A stretch of DNA of 64,000 bases from Adiantum capillus-veneris (GCA_014529385.2 CM043966.1:37603239-37667238); one strand, 5' to 3'; shown: positions 34,495 through 47,920, counted from the first letter of the stretch. A program made the numbers and translations. The notes: generated by a model from the sequence alone, not told the origin.

Positions 34495-35044
34495 TGGAGT
34501 CTTACCAAGCACCGAGCAAACTTTATTGAGCAAACAAAAACATCGAGCAAAATGCAGACGGAACAAGAAGATGTAGGATCTATGTGGTGAGTGCAAGAGA
34601 GGGAAGGAGAGAAGGGGGAAGGAGATGCAAGAGACACAGTCACTTGGTGGAGCACTAGAGAGAAAAATCATCTCTACTCATTATTTGTATTATGAACAAA
34701 TGGATGGCAAGTGGGCGGGCACCCCACTGAGACCGGCCATGGGGCCTAAAACCTAACAATCTCCCACTTGAAGGCCAACATGGCCCAAGTGGATAAAGAA
34801 TGTAGGGGCTATTATGTACAAATGTACAAAATGTGAAGCATGTTCATCCTACGCCCATCGTCTCTATGCAATGTGCAAACCGCTCTGAGGCTAAGCTCTT
34901 CGTTAGAGCATCCACTAGGTTTTCATCCATGTGAGCTTTGACTAACTCAATGCATTTGCTAGCCAAAATATCTTGTACCACATGATACTTGACCTCTATG
35001 TGTTTTGACTTGGAGTGAAACACGGGGTTCTTTGCTAATGCAAT
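34495..35044 (-). mobile_element. Element P: copia 3' end (LTR and RNase H tail)
   Basis: LTR 34495-34758 (+ strand TGGAGTCT...CCTAACA), adjoining a minus-strand polypurine stretch AAGTGGGAGATTG, then the end of copia RNase H (NPVFHSKSKHIEVKYH, ending ETMGVG). The C-terminus resembles that of I. It sits in the LTR of E and is cut by the LTR of G at 35045. Confidence 0.8.
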
Positions 35045-35339
35045 TGTAATGGAATTAGGGTTGCGGGAAAACACACACAACTTGGAAGTTCAAGGCACAC
35101 AATAGAGAATGTATTACTTAGTGTGCAATTGAAATATAAGATAGCCCTAGAGTGATGGGCGTATATCAAATGCACGGGGGAAAAAACCTCCTAGCGAGGG
35201 TAAAAATGCATTGATGGTCCTAAATGTGTTCACACACATCACTATCACATGTATATGGTAGCAAATCCCCATTGGGAGTGATGCGGTGAACGAGAGCTGG
35301 CACATAGAGTATAGGGAAGTGCCACGTCGCCCTGAGGAC

Positions 35340-35949
35340 ATGATCAATCTACAAAGGGGAGTAAGCCCAAAGATTTGTGGAAAGCTTCGAACTTCTCATG
35401 AGACAATGCTTTTGTGAAAAGATCTGCAAGGTTGTCCTGTGTTGGCACATAAGTCAAGCTCATCTCTCATGTTGAGAGCCTCTCCCTAACATAGTGGTAA
35501 TGCACCTCAATGTGCTTTGTGTGAGCATGAAAAATTGTGTTCCTTGCAACTGCCAATGCGCTCTAACTGTTAGTGTAAATAGTGTCCTATTCAACACCCA
35601 AATCAGCCATAAGGAGTCTGAGCCATACACATTCAACCATAGATGTGAATACTATCATGTACTCAACCTCACAACTAGAAGTGGCCATAGTAGGTTGCTT
35701 CTTTCTCAACCATGATATGCATGAGCTGTCAAGCATGAAACAAAAACCACTTGTGGACACTCATGTGTCAAAACAACCATCCCAGCCTGAGTCCAAAAAA
35801 GCATGGAATTCTAACGGCGATGATCCCGCCTTGGGATAAAACAAGCCCAGATGTAAAGTGCCACACAAGTAGAAAAAAATCCTCTTGACAGCCTGCCAAT
35901 GCTTAGACCCTGGGCTATGCATGAATCTGCTGACCTGTGTGACTGACAA
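35340..35949 (-). pseudogene. RNase H remnant of G
   Basis: Contains VSRFMHSPGSKHWQAVKRIF and further decayed blocks matching the RNase H of D to the end. Stops throughout. Confidence 0.8.
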
Positions 35950-36986
35950 AAGAATCATAAGTGCACTCTGCACTAAAAGCCCATTCTGGATCAACATCAA
36001 CATCACAGTCTCCTTTCACAGAATACTCAACAATAGCTGCATTTGTAGTGGAACCAACACTAGTAGTGGAACTGGCCTCGTTCTTCTTAGCCTCTTTGGC
36101 CTTCAACTTAGGACACTGCTTGAACAAATGATCATTAGCTTTACAATAATGGCAAAGCATCTTCTTTTTCCCTTATCACCAGAATTCCCAGACAAATTGA
36201 TGCTAGTGGAAGCATTAGGAATAGGTGATTTACCACTCGTAGAAGAACCATGAGAAGTGGCTACATTGCTATTACCACCTTTTCTTTGAGCAGTAATAAA
36301 GGCTTGTTCAACTGCACATTGTCTAGTCCTATTTTTTCTGGAAAGTGACTCTTGCAACAGCGATGTGCATAATGCATCGAACTTGACAACTTGTCAATTT
36401 CCTTGGGTTATGAGTTCCCAAGTACTGGCAAAAGTCTAGTAAGAATCTGGCAAGGCATCAAGAACAGTCTACATAAGGGAACTGTCTAAAATGACTTCAC
36501 CTATAGACATAAGCTTCTCATTGATATCCTTGACACCAGCAAGGAAAGTGTCCATGTCATATTCCTCATGCATAATCTTCAACTATAGCTCTTTATAATA
36601 GCAATGCGATTTTTTCCTCATTGCGACTTGCATAATTACCAACCAGTTATCCCAAGCCTGTTTTACAGATGTTGCTGAATGAATGTGGGGAGTAATAGTG
36701 CACTTCAGAGACAATGCAATCAATGCATGATCTTGTGCATTTTTACATCCCAATGAGCTTGCTCAATCTTAAGCAAAACATCTCTAATAGCAGCAAGACC
36801 TGCAACATCCTCAACATTGCGTGTATCCTCAGAACCAAGACATACATCAATGCCCTGCACAATGTTCCAAATTCCCTTTGACACAAGAACATGTTGCATC
36901 ATATAAGCCCACATAGGGTAATTGTCCCCATCCACTATGTTCTTAGCAAAAAACATCTTGAATGCATCTGTGTTGTTGTCAGCCAT
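35950..36986 (-). pseudogene. gag: Gag of G
   Basis: Starts MADNNTDAFKMF at 36986, close to D. Zinc knuckle CHYCKANDHLFKQC near 36150 has canonical spacing. Several stops and frame changes. It ends abruptly at AECTYDSF, then continues as RNase H. Confidence 0.8.
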
Positions 36987-37047
36987 GGTAAATTCTGCAC
37001 CTGATGTGAAAACTGCCCCAAAAGAGGAGAAAGAAAGTGGGAACTGT

Positions 37048-37727
<680 letters not shown>

Positions 37728-37731
37728 ATTT

Positions 37732-37749
37732 TGGCATCGTTGCCAGGGA
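37732..37749 (+). other. Primer binding site of H, decayed tRNA-Asp type
   Basis: TGGCATCGTTGCCAGGGA differs from the tRNA-Asp complement at three positions, each explainable as a G-to-A or C-to-T transition. Confidence 0.75.
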
Positions 37750-37785
37750 CAGCCTTGCATTAAGCTTAAGTTAAGGAGCACTCAT

Positions 37786-37822
37786 GCTTTTAGAGGTAGC
37801 ACTCAGTGCTACCTCTAAAAGC
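37786..37822. repeat. Perfect 18-bp hairpin after primer site of H
   Basis: GCTTTTAGAGGTAGCACT at 37786-37803, one base, then its exact reverse complement to 37822. It lies 36 nt past the primer site. Confidence 0.85.
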
Positions 37823-38558
37823 CTTTCTTCCATTTGTTTTTGTTTTTGCTGAGTTTTGTGAGAATTTTTAAGTGGCTATAATGGCTAGATTAGCAAATTT
37901 CTTTTAGATTCTATTAGTAGTTGTAATGCATAGTTTTAGCAGGTTTTTGTCATATTCTGTTAGTGGCTGTAAGCTCTGTTAGTGCTGCATTGTACTGGTT
38001 TTTGTTAGTTTTTCAACATCTGTAATGTGCAAGTGTCAGTAGATATGTTAGTGAGTGTAGACAGTGAGAAGTAGAGTAGACAATGAGCAGTAGAGTTGAT
38101 TATCTATGAGTGTGCAAGCTTGTGTTAGTTAGACAGTTAATCGAGATCAGGATCATTCCCCAAGCCCAAGCCCAAGCCCAGGCCTCAGTCCTTAGTCTTA
38201 TGATATACTATACACACCACTTTATATATAAATACTAGGACCTCAAGTGAAGGGAGGGCATGTGGGACAAGTTCTTCAAGTCCTCCACCATCCCCTTCAC
38301 ACTCACCCTTTGGACTTAGTAATTCTAGCCCTCTCCCCACCTAGGAAAAGACTAGTTTTAAGATTTCGAGGGTTGTACGTAACCGAATCGAGGGCTATAA
38401 AGCACGACATGTCCCCATAGCCAAGTTGTTCGTTTTGAGCTATCACACGCCATATTCCATGGCTCAAAATACCCAAAAGAAAGGGTTATAAACACCTAAA
38501 GAACTAGGTGAGCGGGCTTCACAGCTACTAACCAACACCTCTAGAGTGTCGAGGTCAC
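37823..38558 (+). other. Leader of H
   Basis: No reading frame of note. AT-rich with short repeats of the type agtagagt; a block of cccaagc repeats is at 38160-38185. Confidence 0.5.
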
Positions 38559-40686
38559 ATGCACCTACGCTCTGGACATGTGCTAGAGGACGAGCACATC
38601 GAGGGTGGCTCCGTTTACATGGGCACTCATTATTCCTCTACCTTAGGCTCTAGGCCCTCAGCGAGAACCCAAGGTAGTACCACTCAGGGCCCACATATTG
38701 GTCTAGTGACTCTTCCTCTGACTAGACATCATGGAGGGTTAACCGATGCCTAATCCCGATAGCTCAAGCCAAGACATGCATGCCATGGGTCCATGGTCTG
38801 GGCCGGGCATGCTTAGCCGCTTGAAGGAAACCTTTAGTAGATCCACTCGCTCCAAACATGGAGCTAACAATGTAAATGAGGGGGGTGGGGAAGTAAATTT
38901 GCTATTCATGACGAACATAGACCCCATGCTCCTGGAGAGTGTGCACATGAATACTCCATTCACTACACCCCCTGACTCTTCAGAGCTATTCCCCTCAGAG
39001 GTTATATTACCTGATGGTAGAAGCCATGCCAAAGTGCAAGAGGTTGAGCGGTATATCATTGCGGCTATATCATTGCGGCTAGGTAAAAGGAAATTGAGAG
39101 CTTACGTAGGGTAGAGCAAAAAAGGAGAGAGTTAAAAGCAAAAGCCCCTATGCCAACATCCATGCCATGTGAGCAATTGAGTGCTCCTAAACTAGCGACC
39201 AGTAAGTGTCAACCCATAGAGAGCCACATTGCATCTAGTTCAAAGGACACCCCTAGCACCTCAGTCCTCGATGGAGCGTTCCTAAATGAAAAATGGGACT
39301 ATGAACTACAAACAAAAACTCTAACCAACCTATACACATGTCACACCTATCATGTGGTTGGGGTTAGATGTCCTACAATCCACAAAGGGTGCTACTAGTG
39401 TCAAAGGGTTTGTGAGGTCATCCATAGGGTTATTGAGCTAAAGAGATAGAACAAGGGGATTCACATAGGCTTCAATGGGTCTCATGAGATTCTTGGATAC
39501 AAAGAAGGATAAACAACCAACCTTATCGAGAATGGAGACTCCCTCAGTAAGTTTGATAGATCCTCCATATGTTGTTTTGCCAGGGGCCTCAGTGCAATCT
39601 GAGCCCACAAGTGATAGCTTTACTTTTCCAAGTCTAGCTAATCTTTCCCTTGATGACACCACGGCTACCATGACTACCCCAGTGATGGGCATGCCAAGAA
39701 ACACGCCATGGACTTCTTGTGTTAGTGTTTAAGCACCACTACATGATGGTAGCACAATGCTTGCAACAATACCTAAAAGTGTGTACCAATCATATACACC
39801 TATGGGTCCTCGTACTCATGTAGCTCCTACCTCTCCCGTTGTTTCAACAACCTATGCTCCACAACCACAACATCCAAGCTCTTATTTCAATGGGACCATA
39901 CCGGTAGCATGTCACATCCGATCTGCTATGCCTAGGGCCACACATATGAACTTTGGGCCACCACATGGGACAACACTATACCAAACTTGGAACCCAAGGG
40001 CTTCCTATGCGCCAAGCCAATGCCAATACCTACTCCACATGTAGTCTCTGGAGCGCCTTCACCCATGGTGCTTGTTCACTTAGGTGACTTGGCAACGTGT
40101 GCTCAACTTATCGATCGATCTCTTGCTGAGAATATGCGTAACATGCCTGATAGAGAGCCTAGAAGTAAAAGGCGGTACAAATATCCAAGCTCACACAAAA
40201 ATTTAATGGAGATGGGGATGTGAGAAATCATATCAAAGTGTTTGAACAAATATGTGATTCCCTAGGAGAACACAATGACCTACATAAGAGTAATTCTTTA
40301 AGCCTCTGACTGGGAATTGGTATAGAACCCTAAGGGTGGAAGAAAAAACAATTTACACTACTCTTAGGAGACTGTTCTTGAGAAAGAATACGTACTAGAG
40401 GGAGTGCTTTGGGGTGTAGCATCTCAACTCCAAAATGCCCAACGAGAGGAAGGAGAGTCAATGAGAGAGTTTATTAGTCGCTTGAGCATTTGAATTCTCG
40501 TTGTAATCCAAATGAGTGCTTCAATAATAACCAGTTGCTTGATAGATTCATTAGAGGATTACGACATGAGGATAATGGCCTAGTCATTAGAGGTATCACT
40601 ACTTGGGAATTAGTGACCACTAATGAGATCCAATTAGAGGATAATTTAATGATTCAAGGAGAAAGAGTGTCTGTTGAGCCTAAATC
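38559..40686 (+). pseudogene. gag: Gag N-terminal extension and Gag core of H, left part
   Basis: ATG at 38559 opens MHLRSG, as in B. Fragments in changing frames follow (38746-39114, 39150-39398, 39475-39732, 39757-40044, 39987-40223), Pro/Thr-rich as in Gag linkers. From 40203 the Gag core begins, including LLDRFIRGLRHEDNGLV near 40530. Copia I interrupts at 40686. Confidence 0.7.
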
Positions 40687-40878
40687 TGAAGGAGTACGAG
40701 CGGAAGTGCGACGCGAGAGAGAGTGCAAGAAGAAGAGCACAATGATATGGTGAACTCGCTCTACTGTAATGTGTAGAGCATAGTGAGTTCTTATTAGGTT
40801 TTTACAAAAGAATATGTGTACATACCTGGCGGCCCGCCCACTTACCTGGGCGACCACATTGGGCTTTATACCCCAACA
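40687..40878 (-). repeat. 3' LTR of I
   Basis: 192 bp; + strand TGAAGGAGTACG...CCCCAACA. A purine-rich stretch AAGTGGGAGGT adjoins it on the internal side. Confidence 0.9.
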
Positions 40879-40967
40879 ACCTCCCACTTAAAGTCCAATG
40901 TGGTACTTTAAGTGTGAGAGAAGCTACTATACAAGCTAATATACAAGAGATGTAGAGAAGTGATGGA

Positions 40968-42170
40968 CTACCCTACACCTAACTGCTTGAAAAAATGCGC
41001 AAAGCTCTCTGAGGGAAGTCCTTTTGTAAGTAGATCAGCAGGATTTTCTATGGTGTGAACTTTGACAAGCTGAAGTAGCTTATCCTCGAGCATTTCCCTG
41101 ATGAAATGATACTTCACATCCACATGCTTTGTCTTTGAGTGATAAACTGGATTGCGAGCCAATTGTATAGCATTTTGACTATCACAATATAACACAGGAA
41201 TCTCTTCTTTGATTCCCAAATCTATTACTATTCGATTAAGCCAAATTGATTCTTTGCATGCCTCTGATGCTGCAACATATTCAGCCTCTGTAGTAGACTG
41301 AGTAACACAATCTTGTAATCTAGAACGCCATGATACTGCTCCACCAGCCAATATAAAGACATACCCTGACGTAGACCTTTGGTTGTCTAAGTCACCTGCA
41401 TAATCTGAGTCTGTAAAACCCTTTACACTTAGCTCCTGACTCCCATAGAATATACGCATACTCTTTGTAGCTTTCAGGTATCTCAATATTCCTTTCACTA
41501 CATCCCAATGTTTCTTGCCTGGGTTTGACATGTATCGACTTACTACTCCCACTACAAATGCAATGTCTGGGCGAGTAGCAATCATTGCATAAATCAAACT
41601 ACCCACTGCAGAAGCATATGGAATCTTATCCATTTCAGCCTGTTCTTCCTCAGACACAGGACAATCTTGTTTGCTAAGTTTCACATATGGTGGCAATGGA
41701 ACACTCAGTGCCTTTCCCTTCTCCATATTGAAACGTTGCAAAACCTTGTCAATATACTCTATTTGAGATAACCAAATCAACTTCTTTGATCTGTCTCTCT
41801 CAATGCGCATACCAAGTATATGACTTGCCTCACCCATGTCTTTCATGTCAAACGATTTTTCCATCTTTGACTTCAAAGCTGAAATTTCTTCCAAGTGCTT
41901 GCCAGCAATCAACATGTCATCCACATACAAAATAAGGATCAGCCAACTACCATCCTTAGCCTTCTTTGTATATAGACAGTGATCGAACTCACTACATTTG
42001 TAGCCTTGAGAAAGCATAAACTTGTGGAATTTATGGTACCATGCCCTCGGTGATTGTTTTAATCCATAAAGACTCTTTAACAACTGGCATACCCAATCTT
42101 CCTTGCCTTTCTCACCAAACCCTTCTGGCTGCTTCCCAAAGTATGTACCCCATCTCACCAGAATTGCCAT
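40968..42170 (-). pseudogene. RT (C-terminal half) and RNase H of I
   Basis: 400 open codons. Starts in the RT after the deletion: LKSLYGLKQSPRAWYHKF, YVDD in ILYVDDMLIAG, then RNase H TDSDYAGD, TTEAEYVA and CDSQNAIQLARNPV, ending FKQLGVG. RNase H looks complete; the RT lacks its N-terminal half. Confidence 0.85.
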
Positions 42171-43152
42171 AGCCTAGAAAGATGCACTTTCTACTCTTTG
42201 GCTCAAGTTTGTTCCTAAATTCCTTTGGAACGTGAGTATATGCCTCACAGCCAAAGACTCTGAGATACTTGTATGAGGGCACCTTGCCTGACCATACCAT
42301 CTCTGGCACTGAATCCTTCTGCAAAACCTTGCTAGGAGATCTATTTACAAGATGAACAGCTGTTGATACAGCTTCAGCCCAAAACCCATTTGGCAGCTGT
42401 GCATTAGACAACATACTTCTGACCTTCTCTTGTATGGTCCTATTCATCCTCTCAGCAACACCATTTTGAGGAGGATTGTAAGGAGCAGTAAGTTCACGTT
42501 TTATACCTTTTGACTCACAAAAGTCCTGAAAGGCCTTTGAAACATACTCTCCACCATTGTCAGTGCGTAAGCATTTAAGCTTCTCGCCACTCTGATTCTC
42601 CACAAGTGTCACAAACGTTCTGAAAACACTAAATGCTTCATCCTTGTGCTTGAGAAAGTAAACCCATACTTTCCTCCAGTAATCATCTATAAATGTCATA
42701 AAGTAAGAAGCTCCCCCTAGAGATAGGTTAGGCATAGGTCCACACAAATCACTATGAACAAGTGCCAATTGTCTATCTCTTCTACTGCTTCTATGCTTAT
42801 GTGGCTGCTGTGTTTGCTTACCATACAGACAATGTTCACAGAATTCAAAATCATTAAATGAAAATCCAGGCAAATAACCAGAACGAGACAAGATTTCCAT
42901 TCCCTTCTTGGACATATGTCCTAACCAGCTATGCCACAAAGAACTTTTCGGCTGCTCGGTTACATTGATTACATTTTTAGAGACATTTGATACATAAATC
43001 ATGTAAAGTCCTCCAGACTTTACTCCATGTGCTACTTTCATAGAACCCTTGGATATCTTCCACATGTTCTGTCCAAAAGTGGTGACGTAGCCAGCATCAT
43101 CAAGTAAACCTGTGCTGATCAGGCTCTTTGTAATTGCGGGAATATGTCTCAC
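42112..43152 (-). pseudogene. Integrase of I
   Basis: Same frame as gag. HHCC (LWHSWLGHMS... CEHC), core residues in LVHSDLCGPM, LRTDNGGEY and NGVAERMNR. Catalytic D, D, E present. It ends in FLGYGNSGEMGY, then the deletion junction at about 42133 shifts the frame. Confidence 0.85.
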
Positions 43153-43179
43153 ATTCTTCAGCGTGAAAGAAGAGCCATT

Positions 43180-44271
43180 CTAAAACTTCAATTGAACATC
43201 TCCAACACCTAAGATCTCACATTTTTGCCCATTGCCTAGCCGAACATGATCTTTAGTGGTCACATAAGAGGTAAACCACTCCTTGTTTGGAGACACATGA
43301 AGTGATGCCCCTGAGTCTATAATCCAGTCACTCAGTGCATTTCCATCAGATGTTGTAAGAAGAGCTGAGTCCATTGTATTCTTCAAGAAGTAGATGTCTC
43401 CTGACACTAGACTGTCATCCTCTGCAACAGTGTTTGTCACATTTATTTCTTGAATCTTCACTGAGGACTTGTTCTTCTCACCATGGTCTTCAGCTTTCTC
43501 TTTGCCTTTTTCTGCTTTCCATTCTCTGCAGTCTCTTTTCATGTGACCCTTCTTGCCACAATGGTAGCATTCTATGTCACTCTTGCCTTTAGCACTACGG
43601 GACTTGCTACGAGACTGATTCCTCTTTCCACCTTTGTACTTTTCTTTGGTCCTTCCCCTGACAACTAAGGCTGTTTCTTTGCCTTTGTCCATTGTCTTTC
43701 TATTGGTTTCTTCAGTAAGCAGACTTCCTTCTACACCTGCTATGTTCAAACCATCTGTAGGTGCAGAATTACTCAAAGCTGTGCGAAAAGTGTCCCAACT
43801 TTCCGGCAATGTGATTAACAGGAACATAGCTATAACAGGTTCATCAAACTTGACACCTTGAGCTGACAACTGATTGTAGATGGTGTTGAATTCATTTAGA
43901 TGATTCGACATAGGTGTCCCTTCTTTCATCTTCAAGTCAACAAGCTTCTTAAGCCAGTATACCTGTGAAGCTGCACTCTGCTTCTCATAAAGATCACTCA
44001 GCTTTAACCATGCTTGATAAGCCGACATCTCGTCTGCTACATTGAAGTAAACGCTTTCTGCCAAATTCAGCATAATGGTAGAAAGTGCCAATTCATCCAT
44101 TTCGCTCCATTCATCTTCGTCCATATCTTCTGGTTTTATCCCCTTGAGCTTTATAGGTTTTATCTGCTTCTTTTGTACCTACACGTGCCAAATCTACTTC
44201 TTCCACAATGGGAAATTGGTTCCATCCAGCTTCTTGATATTGTAAAGAGCAGTGTCATGTGATCCAGCCAT
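43180..44271 (-). pseudogene. gag: Gag and protease start of I
   Basis: ATG at 44271 (MAGSHDTALYNIKKLDGTNF) with stops shortly after; open again for 314 codons from 44124. UBN2-type Gag, canonical zinc knuckle CYHCGKKGHMKRDC near 43550, then protease DSGASLHVSP near 43310. It ends at TAG 43180-43182, beyond which the same frame continues. Confidence 0.85.
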
Positions 44272-45490
44272 AGCTACGCTTCACAGTGGTTTACTTTCCT
44301 AGGAAAAATTCGGCAGAGTTTCCCCTGTAAACTGACCTCTGAACCAATATCAACCTGTCAAATGAACCAAGAAAGCTTCAGATTCTGCATAAATTTCAGC
44401 AGAGTCTCCTTTGTAAAATGGCTCTGGTGTACTAAAAAACCAGACCAAAAACAGCTCAAAAAACACTATCTCTCTGACACTGTAAGTTGTGGGTAAACCT
44501 GTCCTGCACCTGTACTGTCTCTGACTGTCCTGTCACTGTCCTATAAGCATAGACTGCGACAATGCCTCAACGGCAGTAAAGCAAAGATGCAATCCCAACT
44601 GTCTAACTCACAGTCAATACATCCTAGCTGCCTATCTAAGGGTGCTCGAGGGATCGCTCCAAGACCTGTATCACCGAAAGGATCTCAACATTCGAGAATC
44701 CCCCAGCTCAATAAAACCTCACTCGACCCTCAACAAAGACTGCAGTAAATCTGACAGTACATAGACTTCCCACAAAGTCATACATCCACAAATTTCCCAT
44801 TGTATGTTGTACCGCTGCAGCGGTTGTTTGCTGCGTGACTCACAGCCAGCAAACCCTCAACAGACATACATCATCTCAAACCCTCAACAGACATGTATGA
44901 CTTCCCACAAAGTCATACATCCACAAATTTCCCATTGTATGTTGTAACCGCTGCGGCGGTTGTTTGCTGCGTGACTCACAGCCAGCAAACCCTCAACAGA
45001 CATACATCATCTCTGACAATACATCCCATGTGGAAGTACCTGCAATGTCAGGATGAAATCTGGAATATCAAGCAGCAAACACAAGCTACCTGATGAACTA
45101 GTGGATGTCACCTACAGACTGTGTGTAGATGCGCCCGTGTCGTATGTGACAAGCCTCCAAGAACTGTGAGCCGTCCTTCGATGTGTAGACAGCCACAAAT
45201 CAACACTCTAGGAGTGTCGATATCCTCAGCACCTGCAGTCGTAGGCCGAAAACCCCAAATTTGCAGAGTCGGATCTGCACCCGTTGAGACCACGTAGTCA
45301 AAAATGGCCTGTGCAGACCTTTGTCGAAGCCAAACGGTGGCCGAGATGACCTCAGAATGAAATTCTAACAACACCGAGCCCTTCGGCCTCACCCACGAGA
45401 TTTGGGGCCGTGTCTTCGCCTGTTGAATTTCACTCCAATCTGAGCTGGTGACTCTAGCCTCCTGCAGTGCTGCCCCGAGCCTCGATCTGA
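44272..45490 (-). other. Long leader of I with a 135-bp tandem repeat
   Basis: About 1.2 kb without a reading frame. Two copies of a 135-bp unit start at 44764 and 44899; each contains a short palindrome, ACCGCTGCAGCGGT in the first. Confidence 0.75.
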
Positions 45491-45504
45491 GCTCTGATAC
45501 CAGT

Positions 45505-45696
45505 TGAAGGAGTATGAGCGGAAGTGCAATGCGAGAGAGAGTGCGAGAAGAATAGCACAACGATATGGTGAACTCGCTCTACTGTAATGTGTAGAGCATA
45601 GTGAGTTCTTATTAGGTTTTTACAAAAGAATATGTGTACATACCTGGCGGCCCGCCCACTTACCTGGGCGACCACATTGGGCTTTATACCCCAACA
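45505..45696 (-). repeat. 5' LTR of I
   Basis: 192 bp; + strand TGAAGGAGTATG...CCCCAACA. Confidence 0.9.
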
Positions 45697-47141
45697 AAAT
45701 CTACTAGCTTGCAAGCATCGAGGCATTAGCCAATGATCCTAAAGCCTATTGCTAAGGAGCCAAAGATATCTTAGATGACTTTAGCAGACCTCACCAAGGC
45801 CATTCAAGAGAGTCTTAGAGATAATCGTGCTCCGCAAAACAACCATATGTATCCAAGACGGGAGCTCAACAATGGTGCTCAGTTTTCTATGGTCCGCATA
45901 GTACCAGTGAATGCCCTACTTTTAGAGTAAAATTTAATAAGAATTGCAATGCCTATGGGAGGTATGGTCATCAAGCTAAGGATTTCACTGTATTTAAGTG
46001 TGCGATGGCCATAGACCAACCTTGGCATGTGCGGGCACACCTCGAGTGCCTGCATTGATGTTGGCCCCACCTCTTGAACAATCGTCACAACACATGGTCC
46101 CTAGGGCCCAAAATGTTGTTCAAACAAAACCCTTGCCACCTCCAGTGCTAGGACCACAACCACCACATCTGAGAATCACTTCTGTGAATCAAGTGGGTTG
46201 TGAATCATCTATTGCTTGTTTGGAAGGCTGTGAGGAAGATATAGACCCTAATATTGCCTATGGGATTGATGCACTTGAAGAAAGTCCACAATACTACATG
46301 GAGGACTATTGGGGACAAGTCAAACCTATATATCAAGTAGGTGCTCTTGCTGCAATAGGCCAAAATATCAATTACAATGCCAAGAGACCACCTCTTCAAT
46401 GCAATGAGTGTGGAGGTCCACATCATGTAGCCGAGTGTCCTATTAGGCTACAAAAGAATGCTACACTAATGCAAACCAATCAAGTGAGCACGTCTACAAT
46501 GCTAATACTCATGTGTAATCGATGTGGCATAGATCATTTGATTGCCCAATGTCCAAATAATCCAATGCATCAAAGATAACGCCATTAAACTTGATTGAGG
46601 TTACCGAGGAGCCAACACAAAGTACGCATGTGGTACCAGTAAATGTACTCACACGATCGATGCTCCAAAAAATATATATATTCTTGAAGAAAGAGACATG
46701 GCATGGATTGCCCAATCTCAAAACAAGAAGACAACACGAAGGAAGAGATCGCAAAAAGCAGCGAAGTCAGCAGACCCCAGTTCAAAGACCAACATAGGGA
46801 CTGGTGATGGCCCCGTATATATAAATGACACTGAAGAGGATTCTGATTCACGTGAAATCATGGAGATCAAAACGAACACTAAGAAAGAAACCAACAAGGA
46901 AGATCCTTCATGATCCACAATGGCCAGGACCCAAGAAGAGATAGGAACTTATCCAAACCCTACAGAGGAGATTGAGAGAGTCAAGCAATTAAGGAGTTTG
47001 GTAGAAGAGACCCAAAGGGATCTAGAGCCAACACCTAGGCAGATCCGGATTATAGACACAGTGTTCCCTATGCAACAACACCCTCACAAAGTCCATAGAT
47101 CCCTAGCCATACCTTGTTCATCCAAGAAGAAAGTGACTTAA
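45697..47141 (+). pseudogene. gag: Gag of H, right part with two zinc knuckles
   Basis: Resumes after I. 45998-46579 carries knuckles CNECGGPHHVAEC (46400-46438) and CNRCGIDHLIAQC (46514-46552), both CX2CX3HX4C. 46591-46797 has VNVLTRS, matching the VKVLTRAQA block of B. 46920-47141 has TYPNPTEEIERVKQLRSLVE, matching the Gag end of A and B. Several stops and shifts. Confidence 0.8.
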
Positions 47142-47419
47142 TGCCATGGGAAAGTGAGCGTACTCACTTCTTGTTGGAAAGAATGTTTACAAATTGACTA
47201 CCTGACCCTATCAAAGAAATGAAGATCCCATCTTCCCCACGTCAATGGGCTGAAGCCCAAAAGGTGCCGCTAAATATTGCCAAATTGATGGATTTCATGG
47301 CTTCAAAAGTTAGAACCACCATCCTGTCCAAACTATGTGGAGACCCTGGGCTATTCTTAGCTCTTTGAGCTTCCCTCAATGGAGAACTGAAAGTCAGCAG
47401 GCTACCACAATTTGAACAA

Positions 47420-47920
47420 ATGGATGGAGATAGGGAGATGCCAATAGAGGAGGAACACTTAGATCCACAACCCAACCTAGATGAGTACTCTGTTGTAGAA
47501 ATACCTTTTAACAAGTTGGGACAATACTTTGAGGGTGATGAATCCAATGCAACCATACCAATCACTACCAAGGGATCAATTGTGAAGGGAATCCTTGATG
47601 GTGGCACTAGGGTTAGCATTGTGACTAAAAACTGTTGGGAAACTATGGGAAGACCTCACCTTGGGACCACAATGATAGTAGTAAAGATGGCCAATGGGTC
47701 TATTGTTAAATCTATTGGGATGCTAGAAGATCTCAAGATCAAGGTCTTTGGACACAAAATAAGAAATACCGTCATTGTTATGGATTTCTCCAAGCACACT
47801 ATGACATCTGAGATGATCTTAAGATGCCCTTTCATGAGGGAAGGCAAAAGGGTGCATGACTGGTTTAGAACCATGTCTGCTTGCAGTTCCAAGATTCTGT
47901 CATTCGAGTGGATCTTGTAA
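47420..47920 (+). pseudogene. pro: Protease of H
   Basis: 166 open codons aligned with A: FNKLGQYFEGDESNATIP, the active-site segment ILDGGTRVSI, and MILRCPFMR near the end. The usual Ser of the D-S/T-G triad is Gly. The gap 47142-47419 is the decayed Gag-protease linker. Confidence 0.8.

Larger units (their letters stand above)
35045..37047 (-). mobile_element. Element G: internally deleted D-family copia
   Basis: 3' LTR 35045-35263 clearly similar to that of D. Then RNase H on the minus strand, a jump at about 35950 straight to the end of Gag, and Gag up to the ATG at 36986. Protease, integrase, RT and the start of RNase H, about 2.6 kb in D, are missing. Its leader is cut at 37047 by the LTR of H. 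Confidence 0.85.
40687..45696 (-). mobile_element. Element I: copia with pol deletion, complete ends
   Basis: 192-bp LTRs at 45505-45696 and 40687-40878, primer site TGGTATCAGAGC at 45502-45491, target duplication AAATC (40682-40686 and 45697-45701). 5010 bp. I count six differences between LTRs (about 97% identity), so it is fairly young. Pol lacks the segment between the integrase C-terminus and the middle of the RT. Confidence 0.95.
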
